Under the pieces are notes generated by a model, which worked only from the letters and a program-made list of their open reading frames with translations, had not been told where the DNA came from and did no database searches. This document shows positions 1 to 4,940 of a stretch of DNA of 6,092 nucleotides, in pieces. Source of the stretch: Pseudomonadota bacterium (GTDB lineage Bacteria > Pseudomonadota > Alphaproteobacteria > Rhizobiales > Xanthobacteraceae); NCBI GenBank assembly GCA_023404705.1, contig JAEYAU010000284.1, forward strand, positions 1 through 6,092. Reading direction: 5' to 3'. The translations under genes and the position numbers were made by a program. Each line of letters opens with the position of its first letter. The stretch's first letter is position 1.

Positions 1-166
1 GAGGGGAGGTGGCCCGTCACCTTGGAATCCTTCTTACTCAACGGCACCTCTATGGCGCGACCCTTCGCAGTGCGGTATAAAGTTGCAAGTCGTCTTCGGA
101 GGCATTCGCATTGCGTTTCCCCGGCGCCGGCATATTTTGGTGATAGCTACGAAGATTGCAGCCGAA
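1..166. other. Upstream/leader region of irr, no gene
   Basis: I find no convincing gene here. The open frames crossing it continue into irr in other frames and look like shadows. The stretch is less GC-rich than the coding DNA, with AT-rich patches at about 75-85 (TATAAA at 76-81) and 132-155, as expected of a promoter region. I could not pair a convincing -35 with the TATAAA. A perfect 10-bp palindrome (CCGGCGCCGG) lies at 121-130. Irr and related regulators often control their own or neighbouring promoters through AT-rich iron control elements, but I could not identify one with confidence. Any gene to the left lies outside the window. Confidence 0.5.
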
Positions 167-694
167 ATGAGCGAGATGACCCAGACCCGATCCATGTTTG
201 GCGTTCCGGTGCCCGCCGAAGGGCGGGACGAGCCGGCGCTGCCCGTGGCCCAGCTGCGGGACATCAGCGCCGCCCGTCGCACGGGGTGTCCGTTCCATGA
301 CGTGCGCGAGATGCTGAAGGACGTCGGCCTGCGGCCCACCCGCCAGCGGCTGGCGCTCGGCTGGCTGCTGTTTGCCAAGGGCGACCGGCACGTGACGGCG
401 GAAATCCTGCACGAGGAAGCCATCAAGGCGCGCTTCCCGGTCTCGCTGGCCACCGTCTACAACACGCTGCACCAGTTCACCGAGGTCGGCCTGCTGCGCC
501 AGGTCGCGGTGGACGGCTCGAAGACCTATTTTGATACCAACGTTTCGGACCACCACCACTTCTTCGTCGAAGGCGAGAACGCGCTGGTGGACATCCCGAA
601 CGCCGACGTCATCGTCGACAAGCTGCCGATCGCGCCGCAAGGCTACGAGGTCGCCCGCGTCGACGTGGTGGTGCGGCTGAAGAAGCGCGACTGA
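167..694 (+). CDS. irr: Iron response regulator Irr, Fur family
   Basis: A 175-residue Fur-superfamily transcription factor, recognised as Irr, the heme-responsive regulator of iron and heme genes in rhizobia and relatives. The N-terminal winged helix spans about residues 45-115, with the Fur-type stretch GLRPTRQRLALGWLLF at 54-69 and the recognition region PVSLATVYNTL at 91-101. The C-terminal part (about 115-175) is the dimerisation/sensing domain. A heme regulatory motif, GCPFHDV, places a Cys-Pro pair at 41-42, and a histidine cluster (HHH, 129-131) matches the second heme site known in Bradyrhizobium Irr. In that family, iron-limited cells keep Irr, and heme binding through the ferrochelatase-linked signal leads to its degradation. 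I chose the ATG at 167 because the protein then begins MSE, like Bradyrhizobium Irr, although no strong Shine-Dalgarno precedes it. ATG 176 is possible, and a TTG at 83 would add an unlikely 28-residue extension. It converges on the SH3 gene. Confidence 0.93.
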   Translation: MSEMTQTRSMFGVPVPAEGRDEPALPVAQLRDISAARRTGCPFHDVREMLKDVGLRPTRQRLALGWLLFAKGDRHVTAEILHEEAIKARFPVSLATVYNTLHQFTEVGLLRQVAVDGSKTYFDTNVSDHHHFFVEGENALVDIPNADVIVDKLPIAPQGYEVARVDVVVRLKKRD

Positions 695-700
695 GGTTCG

Positions 701-723
701 GGTTCGCGGCTGCGCCGCGAGCC
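701..723. terminator. GC-rich hairpin between convergent genes, possible bidirectional terminator
   Basis: The arms 701-710 (GGTTCGCGGC) and 714-723 (GCCGCGAGCC) form a 10-bp stem, all Watson-Crick except one G-T wobble, with a 3-nt loop. It begins 6 nt after the irr stop codon and lies about 20 nt beyond the stop codon of the opposing SH3 gene, so it could end transcripts from both sides. Neither side has a clear T-run, so intrinsic termination is uncertain. It may instead protect 3' ends. Confidence 0.45.
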
Positions 724-743
724 GGATCCGCCGACAACGTCCC

Positions 744-1277
744 CTACTCCACCTTCTCGTCCGGATAGACGCCCCAGAGGCGCTGCTGCTCGATCCAGCC
801 GTCGAAGCCCTTGCCCGTGACGCGGCACCAGCGGCCGTCACAACGCTTCACGGTGGCGAGCACGCCGGCCTGGAGCTGGGCGACGAGCGCGGCCTTCGGA
901 TTGGCCTCGTCGCGGAGCGGGACGAGGGCCTCCTTGTCGCGATCCTGAGGCGCCACGATCGCGGTGCGGCGGCCCGAGAGCAGCGAGTGATAGACCCAGC
1001 CCTCGGCGCCTTCCCAGTCGCGGATGCGGCGCCAGGTCTCGAACTCGGCCGTGACCTCCACGGGCAGGGCATTGCGGTTATAGACCCAAGTGACGTCGTG
1101 GTCCTTGGTCGGACCACCCCGCACATTGACGCGATCGGTCTTGAGGCTGACGAAACGCGGGATCGGCAGGCCGCTCACGGAGCCGGTCGGCTGGTCCGTG
1201 GCGGCTGCGGGCTCACTGAGGATCGTCAAGGCCGTCGCGAGGCTCAGACCTGTCTTTCGCCACCACGCCACTGTCAT
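744..1277 (-). CDS. Exported protein with two bacterial SH3 domains
   Basis: A 177-residue secreted protein of the bacterial SH3 (SH3_4-like) type. An N-terminal signal peptide (about residues 1-26: WRK, a hydrophobic stretch, then AAA before TDQ) directs it to the periplasm. Two SH3-like repeats follow. The first, at about 42-98, has the typical RVNVRGGPTKD start and ends GWVYHSLL. The second, at about 118-168, ends GWIEQQRLWGVYP and carries a CDGRWC cysteine pair at 136/141 that probably forms a disulfide. Such domains usually bind cell-wall peptides or act as adaptors, and no catalytic domain is present, so the ligand is unknown. The frame is open up to 1385, but I chose the ATG at 1277 because the signal peptide starts there and a purine-rich AGAGAA lies just upstream. 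The extra residues would be Arg-rich and would spoil the export signal. The gene is divergent from the dehydrogenase and convergent with irr. Confidence 0.85.
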   Translation of the reverse strand: MTVAWWRKTGLSLATALTILSEPAAATDQPTGSVSGLPIPRFVSLKTDRVNVRGGPTKDHDVTWVYNRNALPVEVTAEFETWRRIRDWEGAEGWVYHSLLSGRRTAIVAPQDRDKEALVPLRDEANPKAALVAQLQAGVLATVKRCDGRWCRVTGKGFDGWIEQQRLWGVYPDEKVE

Positions 1278-1537
1278 CAGGTTTCTCTGACGTCTTCTCT
1301 TGCTTTCTGCACACAGTCCGGGCGAACGACGGCGGGACAGCGCCCGCGGCGGCGCGCTTGCCCCGCTTTGTCTCGGCACGGCCATCTGATAGAGAGGGGC
1401 CCTGCCTCGCCCGAGCCCCCAAGGGACGAAATGAGTTTCGGCTGACGGGGTTAAAGAGGCCTGAACGGGTCGTCGTTTCGTGCCGGTGTTGCGGGGCGGT
1501 CACGCCGCCGGAACCGCGTTAGGTCGAGAAGGGGGAT
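1278..1537. other. 260-bp divergent intergenic region
   Basis: This gap separates the starts of the SH3 gene (-) and the dehydrogenase (+), so promoters for both should lie here. It has no convincing coding sequence. Several short GC-rich inverted repeats are visible, for example GCGGG/CCCGC around 1334-1350, but none is stronger than expected for such GC-rich DNA. I could not assign -35/-10 boxes with confidence. The last 15 bases hold the dehydrogenase ribosome binding site. Confidence 0.5.
1526..1535 (+). promoter_or_regulatory. Ribosome binding site of the D-2-hydroxyacid dehydrogenase
   Basis: The purine run GAGAAGGGGG lies directly upstream of ATG 1538. Its core AAGG is about 5 nt from the start codon. 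It supports ATG 1538 as the start. Confidence 0.6.
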
Positions 1538-2539
1538 ATGCCGAAAGGTCGCAAACCGCTGGTCGTGGTGACCCGCAAGCTGCCGGACAGCGTGGAAACG
1601 CGCATGCGCGAGCTGTTCGACACCCGGCTCAACATCACGGACAAGCCGATGAGCCACGCCGAGCTCGCCGAGGCCGTGAAGATCGCCGACGTGCTGGTGC
1701 CGACCGTCACGGACCGGATCGACGCCGCGGTGCTGAGCCAGACCGGCGAGAAGCTCAAGCTGATCGCGAATTTCGGCAATGGCGTCGACAATATCGACGT
1801 CGCGACCGCGCTACAGCGCGGCATCACGGTCACCAACACGCCGGGCGTGCTGACCGAGGACACGGCCGACATGACTATGGCGCTGGTGCTCGCGGTGCCG
1901 CGGCGGCTCGCCGAGGGCGCCGACGTGCTCACGGCGGAGAGCGAGTGGAAGGGCTGGAGCCCGACCTGGATGCTCGGCCACCGCATCTGGGGCAAGCGGC
2001 TCGGCATCATCGGCATGGGCCGCATCGGCCAGGCGGTGGCGCGCCGCGCGCGCGCCTTCGGCCTGCAGATCCACTATCACAACCGCCGACGCGTCGCGCC
2101 GCATATCGAGGAAGAGCTCGAGGCCACCTATTGGGAGAGCCTCGACCAGATGCTGGCGCGCATGGACATCATCTCGGTGAACTGCCCGCACACGCCCGCG
2201 ACCTATCATCTCCTCTCGGCGCGCCGGCTCAAGCTGGTGCGGCCCGAGGCCTATATCGTCAACACGGCGCGCGGCGAGGTGATCGACGAGAACGCACTCA
2301 CACGCATGATCGAGTCCGGCCACCTCGCGGGCGCGGGCCTCGACGTGTTCGAGCACGAGCCGGCCGTGAACCCGAAGCTCGTCAAGCTTGCCCGCGCGGG
2401 CAAGGTGGTGCTGCTGCCGCACATGGGCTCGGCCACCGTGGAAGGCCGCATCGACATGGGCGAGAAGGTGATCATCAATATCCGCACCTTCATGGACGGG
2501 CACCGGCCGCCGGACCGCGTGCTGCCCTCGATGCTGTAA
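1538..2539 (+). CDS. D-2-hydroxyacid dehydrogenase (glyoxylate/hydroxypyruvate reductase, D-glycerate dehydrogenase type)
   Basis: A full-length 333-residue cytosolic member of the D-isomer-specific 2-hydroxyacid dehydrogenases. The family reduces 2-keto acids such as glyoxylate and hydroxypyruvate to 2-hydroxy acids, or the reverse, with NAD(P)H. The substrate-binding loop NFGNGVDNID is at 78-87. The Rossmann signature GIIGMGRIG sits at 156-164 (GxGxxG at 159-164). The catalytic residues are all present: Arg245 in NTARGEV, Glu274 in DVFEHEP and His295 in LPHMGSAT. At the end of the second Rossmann strand the usual acidic residue is replaced by HNRRR (181-185), which favours NADP(H). The ATG at 1538 has a strong ribosome binding site. 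A small exported protein gene follows 21 nt after the stop and may share the transcript, with no evident functional link. The exact substrate cannot be read from sequence; glyoxylate/hydroxypyruvate reduction is my inference from overall resemblance. Confidence 0.9.
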   Translation: MPKGRKPLVVVTRKLPDSVETRMRELFDTRLNITDKPMSHAELAEAVKIADVLVPTVTDRIDAAVLSQTGEKLKLIANFGNGVDNIDVATALQRGITVTNTPGVLTEDTADMTMALVLAVPRRLAEGADVLTAESEWKGWSPTWMLGHRIWGKRLGIIGMGRIGQAVARRARAFGLQIHYHNRRRVAPHIEEELEATYWESLDQMLARMDIISVNCPHTPATYHLLSARRLKLVRPEAYIVNTARGEVIDENALTRMIESGHLAGAGLDVFEHEPAVNPKLVKLARAGKVVLLPHMGSATVEGRIDMGEKVIINIRTFMDGHRPPDRVLPSML

Positions 2540-2560
2540 CCCTCTGGCGCAAGAGCACCC

Positions 2561-2980
2561 ATGAAGCCTCTGTCCCTGCTCGCCCTCGCGGTTCTGTCGA
2601 TCGTCGGTTCCCTCGGCACGGCGCATGCGCAAGCCATCACGGTCGACGAGTTCCGGCGCGAGCTGGTCGGCGTGCCACTGTGCGGCACGGTCGCGGTCGG
2701 ACCTTATGCGGGCAAGATGCTCTGCACCGTGCACATGCCGGACGGCACCGCGATTCTGGCGGGCGCCGGCCTGCTGGTGCGCGGCGTCTGGGAGGCCTCG
2801 GACGGGAAGATCTGCCGGCGCAATGCCCATGATCCGGTGGATCGCCAGCGCTGCGTGAGCTACGAGCGCGTGAGCCCGCATGTCTACCGCAACAGCGACG
2901 GCATCGAGTTCTGCCTCGGCCCCTGCTCGACCGAGAAGCCCGAGACCGCCACGGGGCCCGGCGCGCCGCCGCCGCAATAA
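2561..2980 (+). CDS. Small exported cysteine-rich protein of unknown function
   Basis: A 139-residue protein that I cannot assign to a named family. A clear signal peptide ends at AHA (21-23) before Gln24, so the mature protein should be periplasmic or secreted. The mature part has six cysteines (41, 55, 85, 98, 118, 122), an even number compatible with three disulfides. It has a PDGTA motif (60-64), then GVWEASDGKIC (75-85), and ends in a Pro/Gly-rich tail (PGAPPPQ). Its layout resembles the next gene product: a short helix-like start, PDG.A, G.W, then two spaced cysteines and a conserved Tyr. I therefore take the two to be diverged paralogues. The start follows the dehydrogenase stop by 21 nt and has only a weak ribosome binding site (AAGAGC at 2551-2556), which suggests cotranscription or translational coupling. 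Confidence 0.82.
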   Translation: MKPLSLLALAVLSIVGSLGTAHAQAITVDEFRRELVGVPLCGTVAVGPYAGKMLCTVHMPDGTAILAGAGLLVRGVWEASDGKICRRNAHDPVDRQRCVSYERVSPHVYRNSDGIEFCLGPCSTEKPETATGPGAPPPQ

Positions 2981-3054
2981 CTTTACGGCAGGCCGGCTTG
3001 TCGTATCATCGCGGCCGGGATTCGGCTGCGCATGGTCATCAGTGCGCATCAACC

Positions 3055-3061
3055 GGGAGAG
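3055..3061 (+). promoter_or_regulatory. Ribosome binding site fixing the start of the second small exported protein
   Basis: GGGAGAG lies 4 nt upstream of ATG 3066. The frame is open back to 2880, but this site and the signal peptide that begins at 3066 show that the shorter protein is the real product. Confidence 0.7.
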
Positions 3062-3065
3062 ATCG

Positions 3066-3431
3066 ATGCGAGCAGCTCTTGCGGGCGTCGCCATGCTTGT
3101 GGTGCTCAGCCCTGCCGCCGCGCAGAGCACCAAGCTCACGCCCAAGGACATCCAGGCGAACTTCTTCACGGGCACGCCCTTCGTCGCGTCCACGACGGCG
3201 GGCCTCAAGTTCAAGATGACCTACACGCCGGACGGCAAGGCGTTGCGCGAGTCGACCGGCAAGGGCGGCCCGGCCGCGGAAGGCACCTGGAAGCTCTCGA
3301 AGGACGGCTTCTGCACCGCATGGTCCGGCGGCAAGCCGAGCTGCTACGTGCTGGTGAACACCGAGCCGAACCGCTACGCGGTCGTGCGCGGCGCGACCAC
3401 GGTTGCGGTGTGGAGCAAGCAGACGCCGTAG
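3066..3431 (+). CDS. Small exported protein of unknown function, rhizobial type
   Basis: A 121-residue protein with a signal peptide ending AAA (17-19) before Gln20. The mature part runs LTPKDIQANFFTGTPF (24-39), TYTPDGKA (52-59), EGTWKLSKDGFC (72-83), a second cysteine at 93, and a C-terminal strand TTVAVWSK. It resembles small periplasmic proteins that I recall as common and usually unannotated in Rhizobiales; the two cysteines (83 and 93) probably form a disulfide. The alternating hydrophobic pattern suggests a mostly beta fold, but this is inference. It is probably a diverged paralogue of the preceding gene. The 85-nt gap between them may hold its own promoter. Its stop codon lies 4 nt from the stop codon of the convergent MoeB-like gene. 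Function unknown. Confidence 0.85.
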   Translation: MRAALAGVAMLVVLSPAAAQSTKLTPKDIQANFFTGTPFVASTTAGLKFKMTYTPDGKALRESTGKGGPAAEGTWKLSKDGFCTAWSGGKPSCYVLVNTEPNRYAVVRGATTVAVWSKQTP

Positions 3432-3435
3432 CGGC

Positions 3436-4236
3436 TCACGCGTGCCCGGACAGATCCCGGATCGTCACGTTGCGGCCTGAGAGCGGGTTCTCGGGATCCC
3501 AGGCGTAATTGATCGTCTCGAAGCGGAGCGCGCGGGCGTCGATCATCAGCAGGCGGCCGACGAGGCTCTCGCCGAAGCCGACGATCTCGCGGATCACCTC
3601 GAGCGCCATCATGGAGCCGAGCATACCGGCGAGCGCACCCACGATGCCGGCCTCGGCGCAAGTCGGGATCGTGCCGGCAGGCGGCGGCTCCGGAAACAAG
3701 CAGCGATAGGTCGGGTTGGGCTGACCTTGCGCATTCTTCTCGTGCGCGCGGATGGTGGTGAGCGTGCCGTCAAACGTCCCGAGCGTTCCCGTGATCAGCG
3801 GCTTGCCCGCCAGAAAGCAGGCGTCGGAGACCAGATAGCGCGTCGAGAAATTGTCGGAGCCGTCGGCGACGATGTCGTAGCGCGCGATGACCTCGAGCGC
3901 GTTGGCGGCCGTGAGGCGCTGCGCATGCGTCTCAACCGCGACGTTCGGATTGAGCCGCGCGATCGCGGCGGCCGCGCTTGCGGTCTTCGGCATGCCCAAG
4001 TCGGGCGTCGCGTGAATGACTTGCCGCTGCAAGTTGGAGAGCGAAACCACGTCGTCGTCGATGACGCCGAGGGTGCCGACGCCGGCGGCCGCGAGATAGA
4101 GCAGCAGCGGCGCGCCGAGCCCGCCGGCGCCGATCACCAGCACGCGCGCGCGCTTGAGTGCGGCCTGACCTGGGCCGCCAACCTCGCGCAGCACGATGTG
4201 CCGCGCATAGCGCTCGAGCTCGTCGGACGTGAGCAT
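3436..4236 (-). CDS. moeB: MoeB/ThiF/HesA-type adenylyltransferase
   Basis: A 266-residue E1-like enzyme. The family adenylates the C-terminal Gly-Gly of a ubiquitin-like sulfur carrier (MoaD for molybdopterin, ThiS for thiamine) in the cytosol. The N-terminus, LERYARHIVLREVGGPGQ, is typical of MoeB. The nucleotide loop GAGGLG is at 36-41, acidic residues at 60-62 precede SNLQRQ (67-72, with the arginine finger), and DGSDN (125-129) places Asp128 where E. coli MoeB has its essential Asp130. TCAEAG puts Cys193 at the position of E. coli Cys187. Of the four zinc cysteines of E. coli MoeB only one remains (Cys179 in TYRCL); its partner is Thr176, and the C-terminal CxxC is absent. The ATG at 4236 follows GAGGAA and begins the conserved region; the longer frame to 4317 would overlap the intergenic region. 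It lacks a rhodanese domain. Assignment to MoeB rather than ThiF is by overall resemblance, and no moaD or thiS lies nearby. Confidence 0.85.
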   Translation of the reverse strand: MLTSDELERYARHIVLREVGGPGQAALKRARVLVIGAGGLGAPLLLYLAAAGVGTLGVIDDDVVSLSNLQRQVIHATPDLGMPKTASAAAAIARLNPNVAVETHAQRLTAANALEVIARYDIVADGSDNFSTRYLVSDACFLAGKPLITGTLGTFDGTLTTIRAHEKNAQGQPNPTYRCLFPEPPPAGTIPTCAEAGIVGALAGMLGSMMALEVIREIVGFGESLVGRLLMIDARALRFETINYAWDPENPLSGRNVTIRDLSGHA

Positions 4237-4240
4237 CGAA

Positions 4241-4246
4241 TTCCTC
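4241..4246 (-). promoter_or_regulatory. Ribosome binding site of the MoeB-like gene
   Basis: On the minus strand GAGGAA lies 4 nt before the ATG at 4236. It decides this start over the in-frame upstream ATG at 4317, which would add 27 residues unlike the family. Confidence 0.65.
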
Positions 4247-4265
4247 GCTGGCGCGTTGTCACGCG

Positions 4266-4287
4266 GGTGCCGCCTGTGCGCGGCACC
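4266..4287. repeat. Perfect inverted repeat in the divergent moeB/acetyltransferase promoter region
   Basis: GGTGCCGC (4266-4273) and GCGGCACC (4280-4287) are perfect 8-bp inverted arms around a 6-nt centre. They lie in the 83-bp gap between two divergent starts, 32 bp upstream of the acetyltransferase ATG and 29 bp upstream of the moeB ATG. This placement fits an operator shared by both promoters, or a 5' leader hairpin. No regulator can be named from the sequence. Confidence 0.5.
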
Positions 4288-4319
4288 GAGACCTACATCA
4301 TCGAACCCTTGGAGCACAA

Positions 4320-4874
4320 ATGCCGAGCGAGAAGCAGAAGATGCTGGCGGGCGAGCTCTATCGTCCGGGCGACGCCGAGATCCAGGCCGATCAGGCCGCC
4401 AACAAGGCCTGGCTCGTGCGCTACAACGCGGCCCTCGGCCAGTCGGCGGCCGAACGGCGCGCCCTGCTGCGCGAGCGCTTCGCCGCCGTAGGCGATGACG
4501 CCGTGATCCGGCCGCCGTTCTTCTGCGACTTCGGCTACAACATCCGGGTCGGCACCGGCGTATTCCTCAACTTCAACTGCGTGATCCTGGACGTCACCGA
4601 GGTGAGCATCGGCGATCTCACGCAGATCGGGCCCGCGGTGCAGATCTATGCGGCGGATCATCCGCGCGACCCTGAGACGCGGCACGCCGGACTCGAGTTC
4701 GGCCGGCCGGTGCGCATCGGCCGCAACGTGTGGATCGGCGGCGGCGCGATCATCCTGCCGGGCGTGACGATCGCGGACGATGCGGTGATCGGCGCCGGCA
4801 GCGTGGTGACGCGCGACGTCGCGCGCGGCGCAACCGTAATGGGCGCGCCAGCGCGGGCCGTCAAGTCCGCATAG
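4320..4874 (+). CDS. Maltose/galactoside-type O-acetyltransferase (LacA/Maa/NodL family)
   Basis: A 184-residue cytosolic acetyltransferase of the left-handed beta-helix (hexapeptide repeat) class, which moves acetyl from acetyl-CoA to a sugar hydroxyl. The N-terminal maltose-acetyltransferase domain covers about 1-58, with the typical KQKMLAGELYRPGD; Asp18 matches LacA Asp17. Hexapeptide coils run from about 60 to 180 (for example IRVGTG, VSIGDL, VRIGRNVWIGGGAIILPGV, AVIGAGSVVT). The catalytic His114 is in AADHPRD and matches LacA His115; Asn84 in FLNFNCV matches LacA Asn85. The C-terminus GAPARAVKSA is standard. Length and key residues indicate an intact enzyme. The ATG at 4320 has GGAG 5 nt upstream. 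The physiological acceptor (maltose, glucose, a Nod-factor-like chitin oligomer or another sugar) cannot be told from sequence, and no nodulation genes are nearby. It is divergent from moeB. Confidence 0.9.
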   Translation: MPSEKQKMLAGELYRPGDAEIQADQAANKAWLVRYNAALGQSAAERRALLRERFAAVGDDAVIRPPFFCDFGYNIRVGTGVFLNFNCVILDVTEVSIGDLTQIGPAVQIYAADHPRDPETRHAGLEFGRPVRIGRNVWIGGGAIILPGVTIADDAVIGAGSVVTRDVARGATVMGAPARAVKSA

Positions 4875-4928
4875 GCCGGCAACTTCCCGCTCCCTGTCCG
4901 ATCCGTTAGTCTTGCGGCGTTGACGGAT

Positions 4929-4935
4929 GGGGAGA
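4929..4935 (+). promoter_or_regulatory. Ribosome binding site of the peptidoglycan-binding/trypsin-like gene
   Basis: GGGGAGA lies 5 nt before ATG 4941, directly ahead of a signal peptide. It fixes the start of this gene. Confidence 0.7.
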
Positions 4936-4940
4936 TTTCG

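Noticed and set aside
83..166. A TTG start extending Irr by 28 residues
   Set aside because: The extension is unlike known Irr N-termini and has no good ribosome binding site, while ATG 167 gives the MSE start seen in the family.
1334..1350. A GCGGG/CCCGC inverted repeat in the divergent gap, considered as an operator or small-RNA hairpin
   Set aside because: Only 5 bp of stem in very GC-rich DNA, so chance is sufficient.
1278..1385. An N-terminal extension of the SH3 protein to the ATG at 1385
   Set aside because: It would place 36 Arg-rich residues before an evident signal peptide.
2041..2060. A GC-alternating run (GCGCCGCGCGCGCGCC), considered as Z-DNA-prone or a repeat
   Set aside because: It lies inside the dehydrogenase, encodes the Arg/Ala-rich helix after the Rossmann motif and is explained by codon choice.
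1480..2832. A 450-codon plus-strand frame overlapping the dehydrogenase
   Set aside because: It is a shifted frame of the dehydrogenase, full of Arg, Gly and Ala, with no family resemblance.
1811..3214. A 467-codon minus-strand open frame opposite the dehydrogenase and the small exported proteins
   Set aside because: Low-complexity Arg/Ala/His composition and no recognisable motif, while the plus-strand genes show catalytic residues and signal peptides.
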